Origin: ZAX-1 sp046533095
GTDB lineage: Bacteria; Bacillota; Clostridia; Lachnospirales; Lachnospiraceae
Reading direction: 5' to 3'
Assembly: GCA_046533095.1 (NCBI GenBank)
Contig: JAJQRA010000034.1
Span: forward strand, 186,001-250,000
Length of the DNA: 64,000 nucleotides
Positions 37,147 through 47,010 of the stretch are shown piece by piece. Position numbers and translations under genes: made by a program. The notes beneath the pieces are model-generated. The model saw only the letters and a program-made list of their open reading frames with translations, searched no databases and was not told where the DNA came from. The stretch's first letter is position 1, and every line of letters begins with the position of its first letter.

Positions 37147-39672
37147 TTAAATCAATTTTGACAAACGTTCTTTGGCCGGCTTATAATTGCCGGCTTTTTC
37201 ATAATAGCGACGAGCTTCTTCCACGTGATTACGGCATTCATGAATCACTCCAATATTATAATAAGAAGAATAGGAATTTACACCCTTCACAGTACATTCC
37301 TTTTGCTGCACCGCTTTTAAAAATTGTGTAATTGCCTCGTCATACATGGCGTTGTGCATATAGATTAAGCCCATAAGAAATTGAAAGTCTGCTGTCTTTC
37401 CAAAAGTCTCATAAATACCTTCAAAAGAAAGCGCCAAATGATATTGTTTACTATTTATCAATGCGTAGCCATAGGTTTCCACCATGTCAACAACATACGT
37501 AAGCGCGGGATTTAAATCGTAAGACAGCCCTTGCTCAAAATATTGAGCAGCGCGCTCGTAGTCACCTGCCATATAGTAGCTTTTTCCCAACTGATACACG
37601 AAATATGGATCCGTTCCCTTCCGTTCGATTTCCGCTTCTAACATCGCTATATTACGTTTTGTCTTTTGCTTTCTTTGCTCCGCAGACAAATCATAGCCAC
37701 TGTGTAGTAAGGCTACATCCATGACATAGGTGCGATAGGCATTCCCGTCTATCCTTACGAGCTGTTCATGAATAGTTCCTTCATAGCGAAATAATTTTTT
37801 TGAAAATATGCGGTTAATATACTCTTGACTTTCTTCTTGCAACCCGTTTTTCTCATAAGTATTGATTCTTTTTATCCGCCCCACGCTGTCTGTATTGTTC
37901 AAGATGTTTGTTTTAAATTCATTTATATTAAACTCTTTGATATATTCATCACTGTCAATTACCATCACATATTCATTTACGGCCTGTTGTATGGCAAAAT
38001 TCTTAGCTGCCGCAAAATCATCGCACCACTTAAAATCAAAAATACGTTCTGTATAACGAGTCGCCACTTCCTTTGTATTGTCGGTAGATCCAGTATCTAC
38101 TACAACCAGTTCAAATCCATATGGCTGCAGATGGCGTAGACATTTTTCAATGTTTTTTTCCTCGTTTTTTGTGATAATGCATACAGAAAGATAAAATGGC
38201 TGTATTTCAAAAATAAAGGTATCAGCCTTGCCTAGTGTAATTTCATCCGCATTGCCTCCGGCTTGTTTTCGCAGTTCCTCTTCTTGCTTTGCAGTTAAAA
38301 CGGCTGCCCTGTAGTTGCATTGACGAACCCATAACCCCGCTTGTGCAAATATAGTCGTCATTTCTTCTAAGCGAATGGATCGCTCCTCTTTGTCACTTGC
38401 AAATTTCTTCATACACTGGGTGTTTTTGAGTGAAACAATGATGCTGCCTGTTTCTTTTAATAATTGCGTCGCTATCTGTAAAAGTAAAAGTGGATCCCCT
38501 TCTGCTAAAATCGTTTTATCCAGGATAATATAATCAAACATATTCTCATGAAAGGATGCCATATCTTCCCGCACATTTGTAACTTGTTTGGCAATCATGC
38601 GAAGCTTTTCATTGTGCTCAATACCTACTACCTGTATTTCGGGGTACTTGCTTTGAAGCCGCGCCAAAGTACATCCCATTTTACAGCCGATTTCCAGTAC
38701 GGTACAGGATTGCCCTTTTGGCTGTATCATCTTAAGGATAGAGGAATCTACAAAGCTATATGGTATATAATTAAATCCATATTTTTCAGTTAATTTTGCC
38801 TCATTTTCCAGCAGAAGCTTTAATTTTTCTTTGCCCCTTTTACCAAAGGACTTACTTCCATAATGATAAATAAAACTGTTTTTGCACAAAAGCAGCTGAT
38901 ACCCTTTTTGCAGAATGCGGATACATAAATCATTATCTTCATAATTTCCGGGACTAAAGCGGACATCCAGCAAACCAACCTGATCTAATACAACGCGTCT
39001 TATTAATAGTGCGAATCCAACAAGCCAACCTTTTTTTTCATACGGATACTGCATTGGATGATTATTATTGTCGGCATAGTCGAGCCATTCTGCAATTGTA
39101 TCAAAGCTTTCTTCTACTTGCTGATAATTTGGTACTTCATTGGAAACGCTTCCGGCTGCGCCAATATTATCATGCTCGTATAAACCCATGCGTAGCCAAA
39201 ATAGCGCATCGCAGGGAACAATGGTATCGTTATTCAACAACAATATATCAGAATCCTGGTCTGCCGCTGCGATACCCTGGTTACAGCCATGGGGAAATCC
39301 TTTGTTTTCCTCATTTAGGATCAGTTTTATATGCTCTTGCTTTAGCAGCCATTCTCGAATGCCATCAAAGGAGGCGTTATCCACCACAATCAATTCATAC
39401 GTACTTGGATGATTATTTTGGCGGATGCTTAAGATGCAGTCTTTTGTGAGCTGCTGGTTGTTATAAGATAATAGGACAATTGCAATTTTTGCTATAGTTA
39501 CTTCATACGTCGTCTTTAGAACGTTCATCGCAACGTGTACCGCAGTTTCTTCTTCGGCATTTGCACAATAGTGTAATGCATTTTCATAGCATAGATATGC
39601 CTGATTTGGATTTTTCATTTCATATGCTTGTCCTAGCTTGATATAAAAGCCGCTGTGCTTTCCCGTTTTCAC
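37147..39672 (-). CDS. Multidomain family 2 glycosyltransferase with methyltransferase-like and TPR regions, 5'-truncated
   Basis: An 841-aa open frame. A first GT2 domain (about 60-290) has IVLLSYNNQQLTKDCILSIR and LLLNNDTIVP. A SAM-methyltransferase-like part (about 320-470) has VLEIGCKMGCTLARLQ. A second GT2 (about 490-690) has VCIITKNEEKNIEKCLRHL and VVVDTGSTDN. TPR helices follow to the end. Such proteins are common in clostridial flagellin or surface glycosylation loci. The frame continues upstream to 39717 (reading INLNILYKGINEV) with no start codon and no ribosome site, and is then replaced by the IS110 end. The true N-terminus has been cut off. GTG at 39672 is only nominal. Catalytic domains are complete, but expression is doubtful. 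Confidence 0.85.
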   Translation of the reverse strand: MKTGKHSGFYIKLGQAYEMKNPNQAYLCYENALHYCANAEEETAVHVAMNVLKTTYEVTIAKIAIVLLSYNNQQLTKDCILSIRQNNHPSTYELIVVDNASFDGIREWLLKQEHIKLILNEENKGFPHGCNQGIAAADQDSDILLLNNDTIVPCDALFWLRMGLYEHDNIGAAGSVSNEVPNYQQVEESFDTIAEWLDYADNNNHPMQYPYEKKGWLVGFALLIRRVVLDQVGLLDVRFSPGNYEDNDLCIRILQKGYQLLLCKNSFIYHYGSKSFGKRGKEKLKLLLENEAKLTEKYGFNYIPYSFVDSSILKMIQPKGQSCTVLEIGCKMGCTLARLQSKYPEIQVVGIEHNEKLRMIAKQVTNVREDMASFHENMFDYIILDKTILAEGDPLLLLQIATQLLKETGSIIVSLKNTQCMKKFASDKEERSIRLEEMTTIFAQAGLWVRQCNYRAAVLTAKQEEELRKQAGGNADEITLGKADTFIFEIQPFYLSVCIITKNEEKNIEKCLRHLQPYGFELVVVDTGSTDNTKEVATRYTERIFDFKWCDDFAAAKNFAIQQAVNEYVMVIDSDEYIKEFNINEFKTNILNNTDSVGRIKRINTYEKNGLQEESQEYINRIFSKKLFRYEGTIHEQLVRIDGNAYRTYVMDVALLHSGYDLSAEQRKQKTKRNIAMLEAEIERKGTDPYFVYQLGKSYYMAGDYERAAQYFEQGLSYDLNPALTYVVDMVETYGYALINSKQYHLALSFEGIYETFGKTADFQFLMGLIYMHNAMYDEAITQFLKAVQQKECTVKGVNSYSSYYNIGVIHECRNHVEEARRYYEKAGNYKPAKERLSKLI

Positions 39673-39772
39673 TTCATTGATACCCTTATATAATATATTT
39701 AGGTTGATAAAGGTAACCTATAACCCTTTGTTAACTGTATATTTATACAAGATTATCTTGTATAATTGTTCT

Positions 39773-39950
39773 ATTAGATAGAGTGACATCGAGACCCCCT
39801 TGAGGCTATGGCCTCGTCATCGAAAGAGTGATGCCTCTGTCTGGTAAACAAGTTTACGAATAAGTTGGATGTCGACCCAGCCGGGTACCTCGCATATACA
39901 ATAAGGCAGTAACGTTTACCAGTCAGTGGAACCTATCTAAAATACTTTGA
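39773..39950 (+). ncRNA. Candidate bridge RNA of the IS110 element
   Basis: Just upstream of the transposase, a -10-like TATAAT (39761-39766), set against a perfect palindrome TACAAGATTATCTTGTA (39746-39762), predicts a transcript from about 39773. Inside it are a hairpin GAGGC-TATG-GCCTC (39802-39815) and a long-range 9-bp pairing CTGGTAAAC (39841-39849) with GTTTACCAG (39914-39922). The latter encloses a loop of about 64 bases that itself contains ACCC-AGCC-GGGT (39875-39886). Stem-loops carrying internal guide loops in the left end are what is known for IS110 bridge RNAs (IS621). The structure is seen; the function is inferred from the family. Confidence 0.6.
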
Positions 39951-39966
39951 TTGCAGGTGAATGTTT

Positions 39967-41145
39967 ATGTTTTATTTAGGTATTGATATCGGCAAGAATA
40001 CACATGTTGCTTCTCTTATGGACGAAAAAGCGAAACTCATTTTTAAGGCGCATTCCTTCTCCAACACTTCGGATGGTGCGGGCACCCTTTTGGAGAAGCT
40101 TGCCCCCTATGCTGCCCAACTCGAGATAGGGATGGAAGCGACTGGCCATTACTGGCTTTCGCTTTATTCCTTCCTTATCCTGAACCACTTTGTCGTGCAT
40201 GTAATCAATCCCATTCAAACCGATGGCTGGCGCAGGGGGACCGAAATTCGTAAACGCAAAACAGATGTCATTGATTCTGTCCTGATTGCCGATCTCATCC
40301 GGTATGGAACGTTTCTTGAAACTTCCTTGGCAGACGAAGATACCATGTCTTTGCGTAACCTGTCTCGCTTTAGAAACTATCTTGTCGGTTCTATTGGCGA
40401 CCTCAAAAGAAAGACCATTTGTGTCTTGGATCAAATCTTTCCCGAATACCGCTGTGCATTCTCCGATATATTCGGCAAAACGTCAAAAGAACTGCTATTG
40501 CAGTTAAATTCGCCTAGCGACTATGAAGATGTCACTTCCGAGCAGCTTGAGCAGCTCCTATCCCAAGCTACGCTCAAAGGCTATGCTGCCAAAAAATTTC
40601 AAGACGTATCTGCTTTGGCAAAGACTTCCTTTGGCATTGCATTCTGTGTCGACAGCTTTTCTTTCCAATTAAAACTTCTAATTAAGCAAATTAGCTTTAT
40701 AGAAAAGCAGGTGTCTGGTGTGGAACCTCAAATGTCCGGTCTTCTTGAAAAAATCAACACCCCCATTAATACAATTCCAGGAATAGGGGAGGCCATTGGG
40801 GCTGCCATACTTGGCGAGGTTGGCGATATTTCCCGTTTTAGTAGCGGCGCTAAACTAGTTGCTTACGCAGGTATCGATGCCTCTGCTTCTCAATCCGGTG
40901 AATATGAAGCTGCCAATAGCCATATGAGCAAACGAGGTTCCCCCTATTTACGAAAAGCACTTTTTAGAGCTGCTTTTGTTGCATCGAATACCGACCCGGT
41001 ATTTAAAGCCTACTATCAAAAGAAACGTCTGGAGGGCAAACATCATAATGTTGCCGTTGGTGCAGTTGCTCGCAAGCTATGCTATACGATTTATGCGGTC
41101 CTAAAACATAATGTTCCTTATGAGGTGCAAGCACCAAAAGCGTAA
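39967..41145 (+). CDS. IS110-family transposase (DEDD recombinase)
   Basis: A 392-aa protein with the N-terminal RuvC-like DEDD domain: Asp in FYLGIDIGKNTH, Glu in LEIGMEATGHYW, and Asp residues in KRKTDVIDSVLIADLI. The C-terminal domain contains INTIPGIGEAIGAAILGEVG, then VAYAGIDASASQSG and KRGSPYLRKALFRAAF, including the conserved catalytic serine region of the family. Length and motifs are complete, so it should be active. I start at ATG 39967, seven bases after AGGTG; ATG 39961 is too close to that site. It would use the structured left end as guide RNA. Confidence 0.93.
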   Translation: MFYLGIDIGKNTHVASLMDEKAKLIFKAHSFSNTSDGAGTLLEKLAPYAAQLEIGMEATGHYWLSLYSFLILNHFVVHVINPIQTDGWRRGTEIRKRKTDVIDSVLIADLIRYGTFLETSLADEDTMSLRNLSRFRNYLVGSIGDLKRKTICVLDQIFPEYRCAFSDIFGKTSKELLLQLNSPSDYEDVTSEQLEQLLSQATLKGYAAKKFQDVSALAKTSFGIAFCVDSFSFQLKLLIKQISFIEKQVSGVEPQMSGLLEKINTPINTIPGIGEAIGAAILGEVGDISRFSSGAKLVAYAGIDASASQSGEYEAANSHMSKRGSPYLRKALFRAAFVASNTDPVFKAYYQKKRLEGKHHNVAVGAVARKLCYTIYAVLKHNVPYEVQAPKA

Positions 41146-41375
41146 TAAATCTCAACGGTATTTCTTTCAGAAAGCTTGCTTTTGCAGGTCTTTTTGTGAT
41201 GCATAAAAAATCATCTGATATTCAAAAAACTTGTTTCATTTACCTATTGACTTTTGATAGTTGGTCTTTTCTGCTTGTTGCCTATTGCCAAATCGGATCT
41301 TAGGAATTTTTTCTTGCTTCTTAAGTAAAACGCCATTTTGTTTTCGACGTGTAAACTGTTCTAGATTGAAAATAT

Positions 41376-41522
41376 TCAAATTGTTTTCACCAAATCAATC
41401 CTTACAAAAGTAGAATTAGCGTTATTGTCAGACAGCAGCATATAACCTTTGCCCTGCATCATTTTAGGCATCTGGCAATATCCTTTTTCTATTTCATCAA
41501 CAGATAAAATGCGCTTTTGCAT
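41376..41522 (-). CDS. Small hypothetical protein (48 aa), possibly frameshifted
   Basis: A short frame (MQKRILSVDEIEKGYCQMPK...) with a good ribosome site (AAAGGAGAAACG before ATG). It stops at RIDLVKTI. An extension in the neighbouring frame (NNLNIFNLEQFTRRKQNGVL, about 41230-41390) looks protein-like and would join if one A were added at GTGAAAAC, so the real gene may be about 95 codons. I do not recognise the family. It sits between the IS110 and ISAs1 elements. Confidence 0.4.
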   Translation of the reverse strand: MQKRILSVDEIEKGYCQMPKMMQGKGYMLLSDNNANSTFVRIDLVKTI

Positions 41523-41654
41523 CTTCGTTTCTCCTTTACCGCTTTCCTGTATCTGTCGTTTTTAATTTAATTTTGACAACTGTTTTTCGAAATTTGTTCG
41601 AGCCAGACATCGCCCAATTTCTGTCCTATTATATCAAATCGCTCATACAATGTC

Positions 41655-42499
41655 TAGCCCCACTCATCCGTTGTCCCTTTTGCGGTGGCAAACATTGTGT
41701 CTACTGCCCCAATGCACACCAGGCCTTTCCAATTTTGCTTGCCTCCGAGCCATTCAATATCGCAGGTCGAGAATGCTGTCCTCCGCTCAATTCAATTCTG
41801 CCACTGTTCTTTTCACAGCCCCCTGTAGGTATCCATCCCTTTTCTAAGACAGTCATCCTGAACGTAATCCTCAAGGTCCTTTTTCAGCGTTCCATGATTG
41901 TCTTTGACGCCCAGTAGGTAGTCCGCTTTCCCATCAATTGTCGCATTTGCCGTTTCCTCCTGACAATTGGGAGAATCGGCAACGACAAGGCAGTCCTCAA
42001 TCTGCATTGCACCTAACAGGCTCTGCACGGCAGAGATCTCGTTGCTCTTTCCATCCACTGTCTGCTGTCCAAAGGTGATGCCCAATTCGGCAATATGGGC
42101 ACTGACGATATGCAACGGGCTGCTGTATTTTCCCATTTTCTCAGTTGAGCGAATTGTTTTGCCGTCAAATGACAGGGTCAATCCATTTACCCCTTCTGGC
42201 AGAAAGGACTGCACCCAATTCATAAAGCACTGGTTGAATGACCTGGGAACAATTATTTTGAACAGGCAGAGCAGCCAGTAGTAGCAGGGAACCGTGTCTA
42301 TGCCGAAATTTTTTGATAGGAATTCAGAAACCCGGGTACTGGAAGCCAACTGGTGTATCTGGTTGACGTTTTGTAATCTGCAAAATGAGCCCAAAATCAC
42401 GATGGTCAGCGCCTCCCCAACGTTGCAAAAATATCCGCTATGCTCTTTTGCTGTCTCCACATCTACAAAATGTTTGGTAATCTCTGTTATTTTATCCAT
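41655..42499 (-). pseudogene. ISAs1-family (H-repeat-like) transposase, disrupted
   Basis: From the ATG at 42497-42499 the frame (MDKITEITKHFVDVETAKEH) runs through the ISAs1/YhhI signature LSFDGKTIRSTEKMGKYSSP and LVVADSPNCQEETANATIDGKADYLLGVKDN, here split for length. The Asp after DGKTIR and in the VVAD segment are kept, but the usual AL of DALNCQ is altered. After TYRGL (41813) the frame is lost. The following homologous part (TAFSTCDIEWLGG, WKGLVCIGAVDT, GTTDEWG) is found in other frames down to about 41655, where it ends abruptly, so the last third is missing. CAGGGTATAG upstream (about 42523) may be the element end. Confidence 0.75.
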
Positions 42500-42550
42500 G
42501 TTTATACTATACCCTGAGTTTTGCAGCAAAAAGCAAAACATAGCGTTATT

Positions 42551-44228
42551 TTACTTTTTGGTGTCTGCTAAAACTTTTTTGATTTCTCCAAGGGGTCTGA
42601 TTTGTTTTGAAAAATCAATGTTCATTGCGTTCCCGATATCTTTTAACACTTCATCATAATAATCAAAAAGGTAATAGTTCTGCTGAATGGCGGTACACTG
42701 TGCCTTTGATAAAGAGCCCAGCAGTTTCCCAATACTATATTTCCCCTCCAGCTTCCGCTCCAAAATTCTGGCGATGGTAAGGGCAACGAAGCAGGTAAGG
42801 AAATGTGCTTCGATATGTTCTTTCGTCCATACATAGACAGGACTGGCTTCCAGTTCGCTTTTGGTTACCTTGAAAGATTCCTCGATTCTCCACAGGCTAC
42901 GATACATATCTATGATGTCATCATCCGACCGCTCTATTTCACTGGTCAGAAGGATATAATAGCCATCCAGTGCTTCTTCCTTACGAAGTTTCCTTTCGTC
43001 GAGTTCCATAATGGAAGAGGCCGCCAGTATTTCCCCGGTACCCTTGTCGTAGTCAACTTTCTTCACATACTTTGCAGCGCCATAGGATGTGGCTCTTGTG
43101 TGTAGCTTCCGGGATTCTTTGCAAGATCCTGTGCTTTGGCAATGGTGGTGGTCCGATCAGCTTTTGCACGTTTGGCATACTTTTCGCTCCAGGATACGAC
43201 CAGCTTTTCGTCCACTGTTTTTTTAAGCTTTTTCCCATCCTGTGAGGTGACCTGAATGGTATGGGGGCATTTGCGCGATTTGCGTTTGTATTCTTCGCCG
43301 AGCCAGCCATAGCCTTCACCATCAAGGACATATGCCTTCGTCTCCTTGTCCGCACCATGCACAGACATGCTGAACACATAGCCACCCCTTGTTGTCGTGT
43401 CCAGATGTTGTCGTATCCAGATGTTGTCGTATCCAGATGTTGTCGCCTGTGGTCATGCCTTTGTCGGCGGTAGAGATGACCCTGCTAAGATCGAACCCCT
43501 TTTTGATTCTAGTAAAGTTTGGTCTATAGGTAAGGCAGTCGTTGGTGTTGCCGGCGAATAGTTCATAAGTGATTGGGAGGGCATTGTTGTCCATGAACAG
43601 CCCCATCTGGACAATGGGGTTCAGACGATGCTCTTTGGAGACGCCTTTTCGTTTAAAGTTATCCTGCCGTCAGACTCGAAGTAGTAGTTGGTCACGTCGT
43701 AATAGATGAGGCTGGTATTCCTGCCATAGTTAAGCTTAATCCTATCGTTGATCCAGAACTGGAGGTTTTCCTGATGTTTGTTCAGGCGAGAAAGGCAACG
43801 GTATAGATCATCCAGGGAATAGTCTGTCTTTTCAAAAAACATTTCCCAGCTGTCAAAAGAGGATTTTTTGGAAACCGGAGCAATGAGCCTGGAGTAGACA
43901 AGAATCTCCATGATGGTGTTGACATCATAGCCTTCTTTGGAATGGCGTTGCCTGTTGAGCAGAAAAGTGTCGATTTCCAGCTCGTGGTAGATTTTGCTAA
44001 GGGCAGCATAGCGAAGTTCCTTTTCAAAACGTCCCCCATACAGAGCCTATCAGAATTGTAGAAAGTAAAGTTGATAGGGACCTGCCTGGCTTTCTTTTCT
44101 TCTTTTAAGAGTTCCACGCGTTTTGAAAAGTGAGCGATAGGATCAAGGTATCTATTTTTAAAATCATCGAGATAGCCAAGTGATTCAACGGTTTTGGAAC
44201 GCGATGTTTTCTTTATCATAGTAGCCAT
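42551..44228 (-). pseudogene. IS1634-family transposase, multiply frameshifted
   Basis: Five overlapping minus-strand frames rebuild one transposase of the IS1634/IS4-like DDE group. In order: KTSRSKTVESLGYLDDFKNR (44.2 kb), MEILVYSRLIAPVSKKSSFD and SLIYYDVTNYYFES (43.9-43.7 kb), MGLFMDNNALPITYELFAGN and VISTADKGMTTGDN (43.6-43.4 kb), then SLWRIEESFKVTKSELEASP and YVWTKEHIEAHFLTCFVALT to a normal end at 42551. Frameshifts lie near 44035, 43915, 43620, 43400 and 43060. The one near 43400 coincides with a triplicated 16-mer. The element cannot make an active enzyme. Confidence 0.8.
43401..43447. repeat. Three tandem copies of a 16-bp unit
   Basis: CCAGATGTTGTCGTAT is present at 43401-43416 and 43417-43432, followed by a near copy (CCAGATGTTGTCGCC) at 43433-43447. 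As 16 is not a multiple of three, the expansion shifts the IS1634 transposase frame. It looks like replication slippage. Confidence 0.85.
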
Positions 44229-44281
44229 CAGTGATGGAAAGATATATGCGACCGTTACGAGTTTTAGTTTGTTTTAAGTAC

Positions 44282-45980
44282 CAATGTCATTAAGTTAAGG
44301 GGATTACAAACAGAAGGAAAAAGAGAGAAACATAAGGAGTAGAGGGATAAATACAGTGAAAGCAAGGGGTGTAAATTCAATCATGGGCAAGAAGAAAGAA
44401 TTAGGGCATGCCACTAAGACAGATTGTACATCTGTCAAAAAAGGGATATAATATTAGAGGCTGCGACAAAGTAGGTTCAGGAGAATCTATAGCAAAAGCA
44501 TGCCGGGAGCTGGAATCTATGCTGGCGGGCGTAGTTCCTACCGGGTCTGATAGGTAGTGTATAGCTGCCTATCAGGTTCACTACATCAAGTGGCGGATCA
44601 TATTTATGAAGTCTAATAAAGTGATGGCATATCTTCATCGCCATTGCAAAATTGACTTGATATACATATTTTGTATTTTTTTTGCTCAATTACGACATAA
44701 GCAGTAATGGTAGCATAAAAATTAAACAAAATCAGGCGAGCCCAGATTTCCTGCTCAATGTACTCTGCCTTTGTCGAGTGGAAATTGGTAGTTCCTATAG
44801 TATGTTTGAGATTCTGGAATGAAATCTCGGTATCCCAGCGCATATGGTACAGTTGTTTAAGCTCATCAGGTGAGAATTTTGTAACAGGAAGATTAGTGAT
44901 GATATTTTCGTAAATACCATCCGCGACTTCAAAGCGGACGATTCTGAGAGAGCGGGTATTCGTCCGTGGAGCCGGGTTCAATGTAATCACAAAGAAACTT
45001 CTGAGCAGATATGTCTGTACTGTTGGGCCAGTTCAGGATGTTTTCTTGCTTTTTGGGACTGCGTACGAGTCAGAATAAGCTCAATTTCTTTGTCAATAAA
45101 CGCTGGGAGTGTTTCCAGCTTTAAAAGGTGTTTGGTATTGATATCTTTTGCCCTGACAAGAAAAAATACACCTTTATTCATTGCATGAGCAAAATAATTA
45201 AATGAAGAAAATCCTCTGTCAGAAATGAAAATAGGAGTACCCCCATACTGATATCTATCGGTGGGCTCACAAATGGCCTGAAACCCATTCTTCTGACGAC
45301 TCGGCTGTATTACACAGTCCAGATATCTTTTGTTGAGGATGTCATAAAAAGAAATAGTATATATCATGTTAAACCCTTTTGTGGATTTTCCACTTGGTGG
45401 GTGAAAGGTATCCGGGTCGTCCGGATTTCTGGCAATGTTAAATTCAGATCCGTCACACGCAACGAGCTGATATCTGCCCTTGTATTTCTCAACGGAAAAG
45501 TATGAATTGAACTGAAATAGCAGATGTTGGAGAGCAACCGACAACAGCTTTTTTCGCTGTTGGTAGAAAGTAGCGTTTGAAAGTACATCGAGATCATAGT
45601 TAAAGTATTTGAGAAGTTCGTGCCCAGTTGAGCCGCATCCCATGGAGATAAGGAAACGCAACAGGTTTTCGAAGTCAAGTTTACGCTTTCTCGAAAAATC
45701 GACTTCCGGATTTTTTGCAAATTTCCCTGGATATTGCGACATTTCAAAAATGGCGGACCAAAGAAAAGATTTCACCTGCTCTGGGTAGGTCATGGTGCTT
45801 ACCTTCTTGTAATTAGGGTCAAAACATGGCTACAATTACAAGGACCGTTTTCGCTAATAAATTGCGAGATATGTCAAGCGTTTTCTTGATTTTTTTCATC
45901 TTTTCTTGTTGTTTTTTTAGTTAGAGGTCGTCTTAAATCTTGCACTAGGGAAAACGTACTGACTTAACTTAATGACATTG
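44282..45980 (-). mobile_element. IS4-type insertion sequence with exact ends and target duplication
   Basis: The ends are perfect 18-bp inverted repeats: CAATGTCATTAAGTTAAG at 44282-44299 and its complement at 45963-45980. They are flanked by a 9-bp direct repeat TTTAAGTAC (44273-44281 and 45981-45989), the target duplication. Total length is 1699 bp. It landed 45 bp upstream of the IS1634 transposase start, so 45990-46142 is probably the displaced outer end of that element; I see no gene there. The region 44300-44476 is the non-coding 3' end of the IS4-type element. Confidence 0.9.
44480..45793 (-). pseudogene. IS4-family transposase, two frameshifts
   Basis: The start (MTYPEQVKSFLWSAIFEM) has a DDE core: ACDGSEFNIARNPDDPDTF holds the first Asp, and IFISDRGFSSFNYFAHAM the second. 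It breaks at EVSL (44987). It resumes in another frame as RSLRIVRFEVADGIYENIIT and carries the YREK signature in YHMRWDTEISFQNLKHTIG (Y, R, E and K spaced as in IS4). A second shift at a run of eight A (44675-44682) separates the tail KYVYQVNFAMAMKICHHFIR. Repairing both gives one protein of about 440 aa. With ends intact it could still be moved by a related transposase. Confidence 0.8.
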
Positions 45981-46142
45981 TTTAAGTACATGAGCATCAA
46001 CTCCTTATAGATAGTAATAGCTATACCATATAACGCCGGCGTACGCAATAGAAAAACGACTAAAATCAAAAATAAAAAATGCTCGGAAGCCTTATAAATA
46101 AAAGCTAGCGAGCTAATCTACTGCGAAAGTTGCTACAAAACT

Positions 46143-46875
46143 GTGGGGCTAATGCCTGATAGATTTTGGGATACATTAAAAGAAAATATTCATGTATATG
46201 TAGCTGGTGAATATGTCCACCAGCTTTTACTAAAAAATTATAATTATGAAAGTGATGTTTTAAACTTTGGCATACCTGATTATGGGAAAGAGCGGTTTAA
46301 TAAGGCAAGCTATGCTGTTTTTCCTCCTTCCGAAAAAACAACTTTTTTAATCTCCAGTGCGACGTATCAATATATTAAAGGACACGACATTGCTGCACTT
46401 GCCATTAGAATATCTTCAAAAAACAGAATTTCTCTTTGTTGGGAATGCGAATGCAAAAAATACAAAGTACCTTGAACTATTAGAGCTTTTAGAAGAAAAT
46501 TTTTCGAATACACATCTTCTTCCCAGTATGGAACATAAAGAACTGCTGTCATTAATGAACGAAGTAGACTGTGTTTTAGCGCCTTCTAGAGAAGATGCAA
46601 CAAATTCCTGTATTATAGAAGGACTTTCTTTGTCTAAAATTTGTATATGTTCGGACAAAGTAGGTGCTTTTTATTATTTGAAAGATTCTGTAAGTGCCTT
46701 TATCTTTCCAATGACAAATATTGAGAAGTTAACATCTATTATGATATATATTGTGGATCATATTGATGATATGAAAAATATTAGGGACGATGGGTATGCT
46801 ATATATGAAAAAGTGTTTTCATTAAATACATTTGAAGATAATGTGAAAAGATGTTTGATAAAAAGTGAATATTAG
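46143..46875 (+). pseudogene. Glycosyltransferase (GT4-like), 5'-truncated and frameshifted
   Basis: A damaged copy of the intact glycosyltransferase gene at 52599. MPDRFWDTLKENIHVYVAGE matches residues from about 119 of the intact protein. The frame then changes near 46400, where a short deletion joins DIAAL to LPLEYLQKTEFLFVG. The C-terminal half (LMNEVDCVLAPSREDATNSC, IIEGLSLSKICICSDKVGA) runs on to a normal end at 46875. The first 120 codons are absent, replaced by IS sequence. Similarity to the paralogue is high throughout, so duplication was probably recent. Confidence 0.85.
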
Positions 46876-47010
46876 TGGCTTCTATGTGGAGCAGGGTGGC
46901 GATGATTTAAAAGTGTATACGTTGTTATTTGGCACTTGAAGAGGTAAATCATGCATAAACAAACCAAAATCCAGCATGCTTGTACAACAGAGTTTGCGAG
47001 GTGAGAAGCA

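Larger units (their letters stand above)
39720..41200 (+). mobile_element. IS110-family insertion sequence
   Basis: A left non-coding end of about 240 bases with strong secondary structure, an intact transposase gene (39967-41145) and a short right end. Boundaries are approximate because IS110 elements lack terminal inverted repeats and leave no simple target duplication. The left limit is set by where the glycosyltransferase reading frame stops (about 39717). The right limit is arbitrary; 41146-41375 holds a small hairpin CTTTC-AG-AAAG and nothing else I recognise. Confidence 0.75.
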
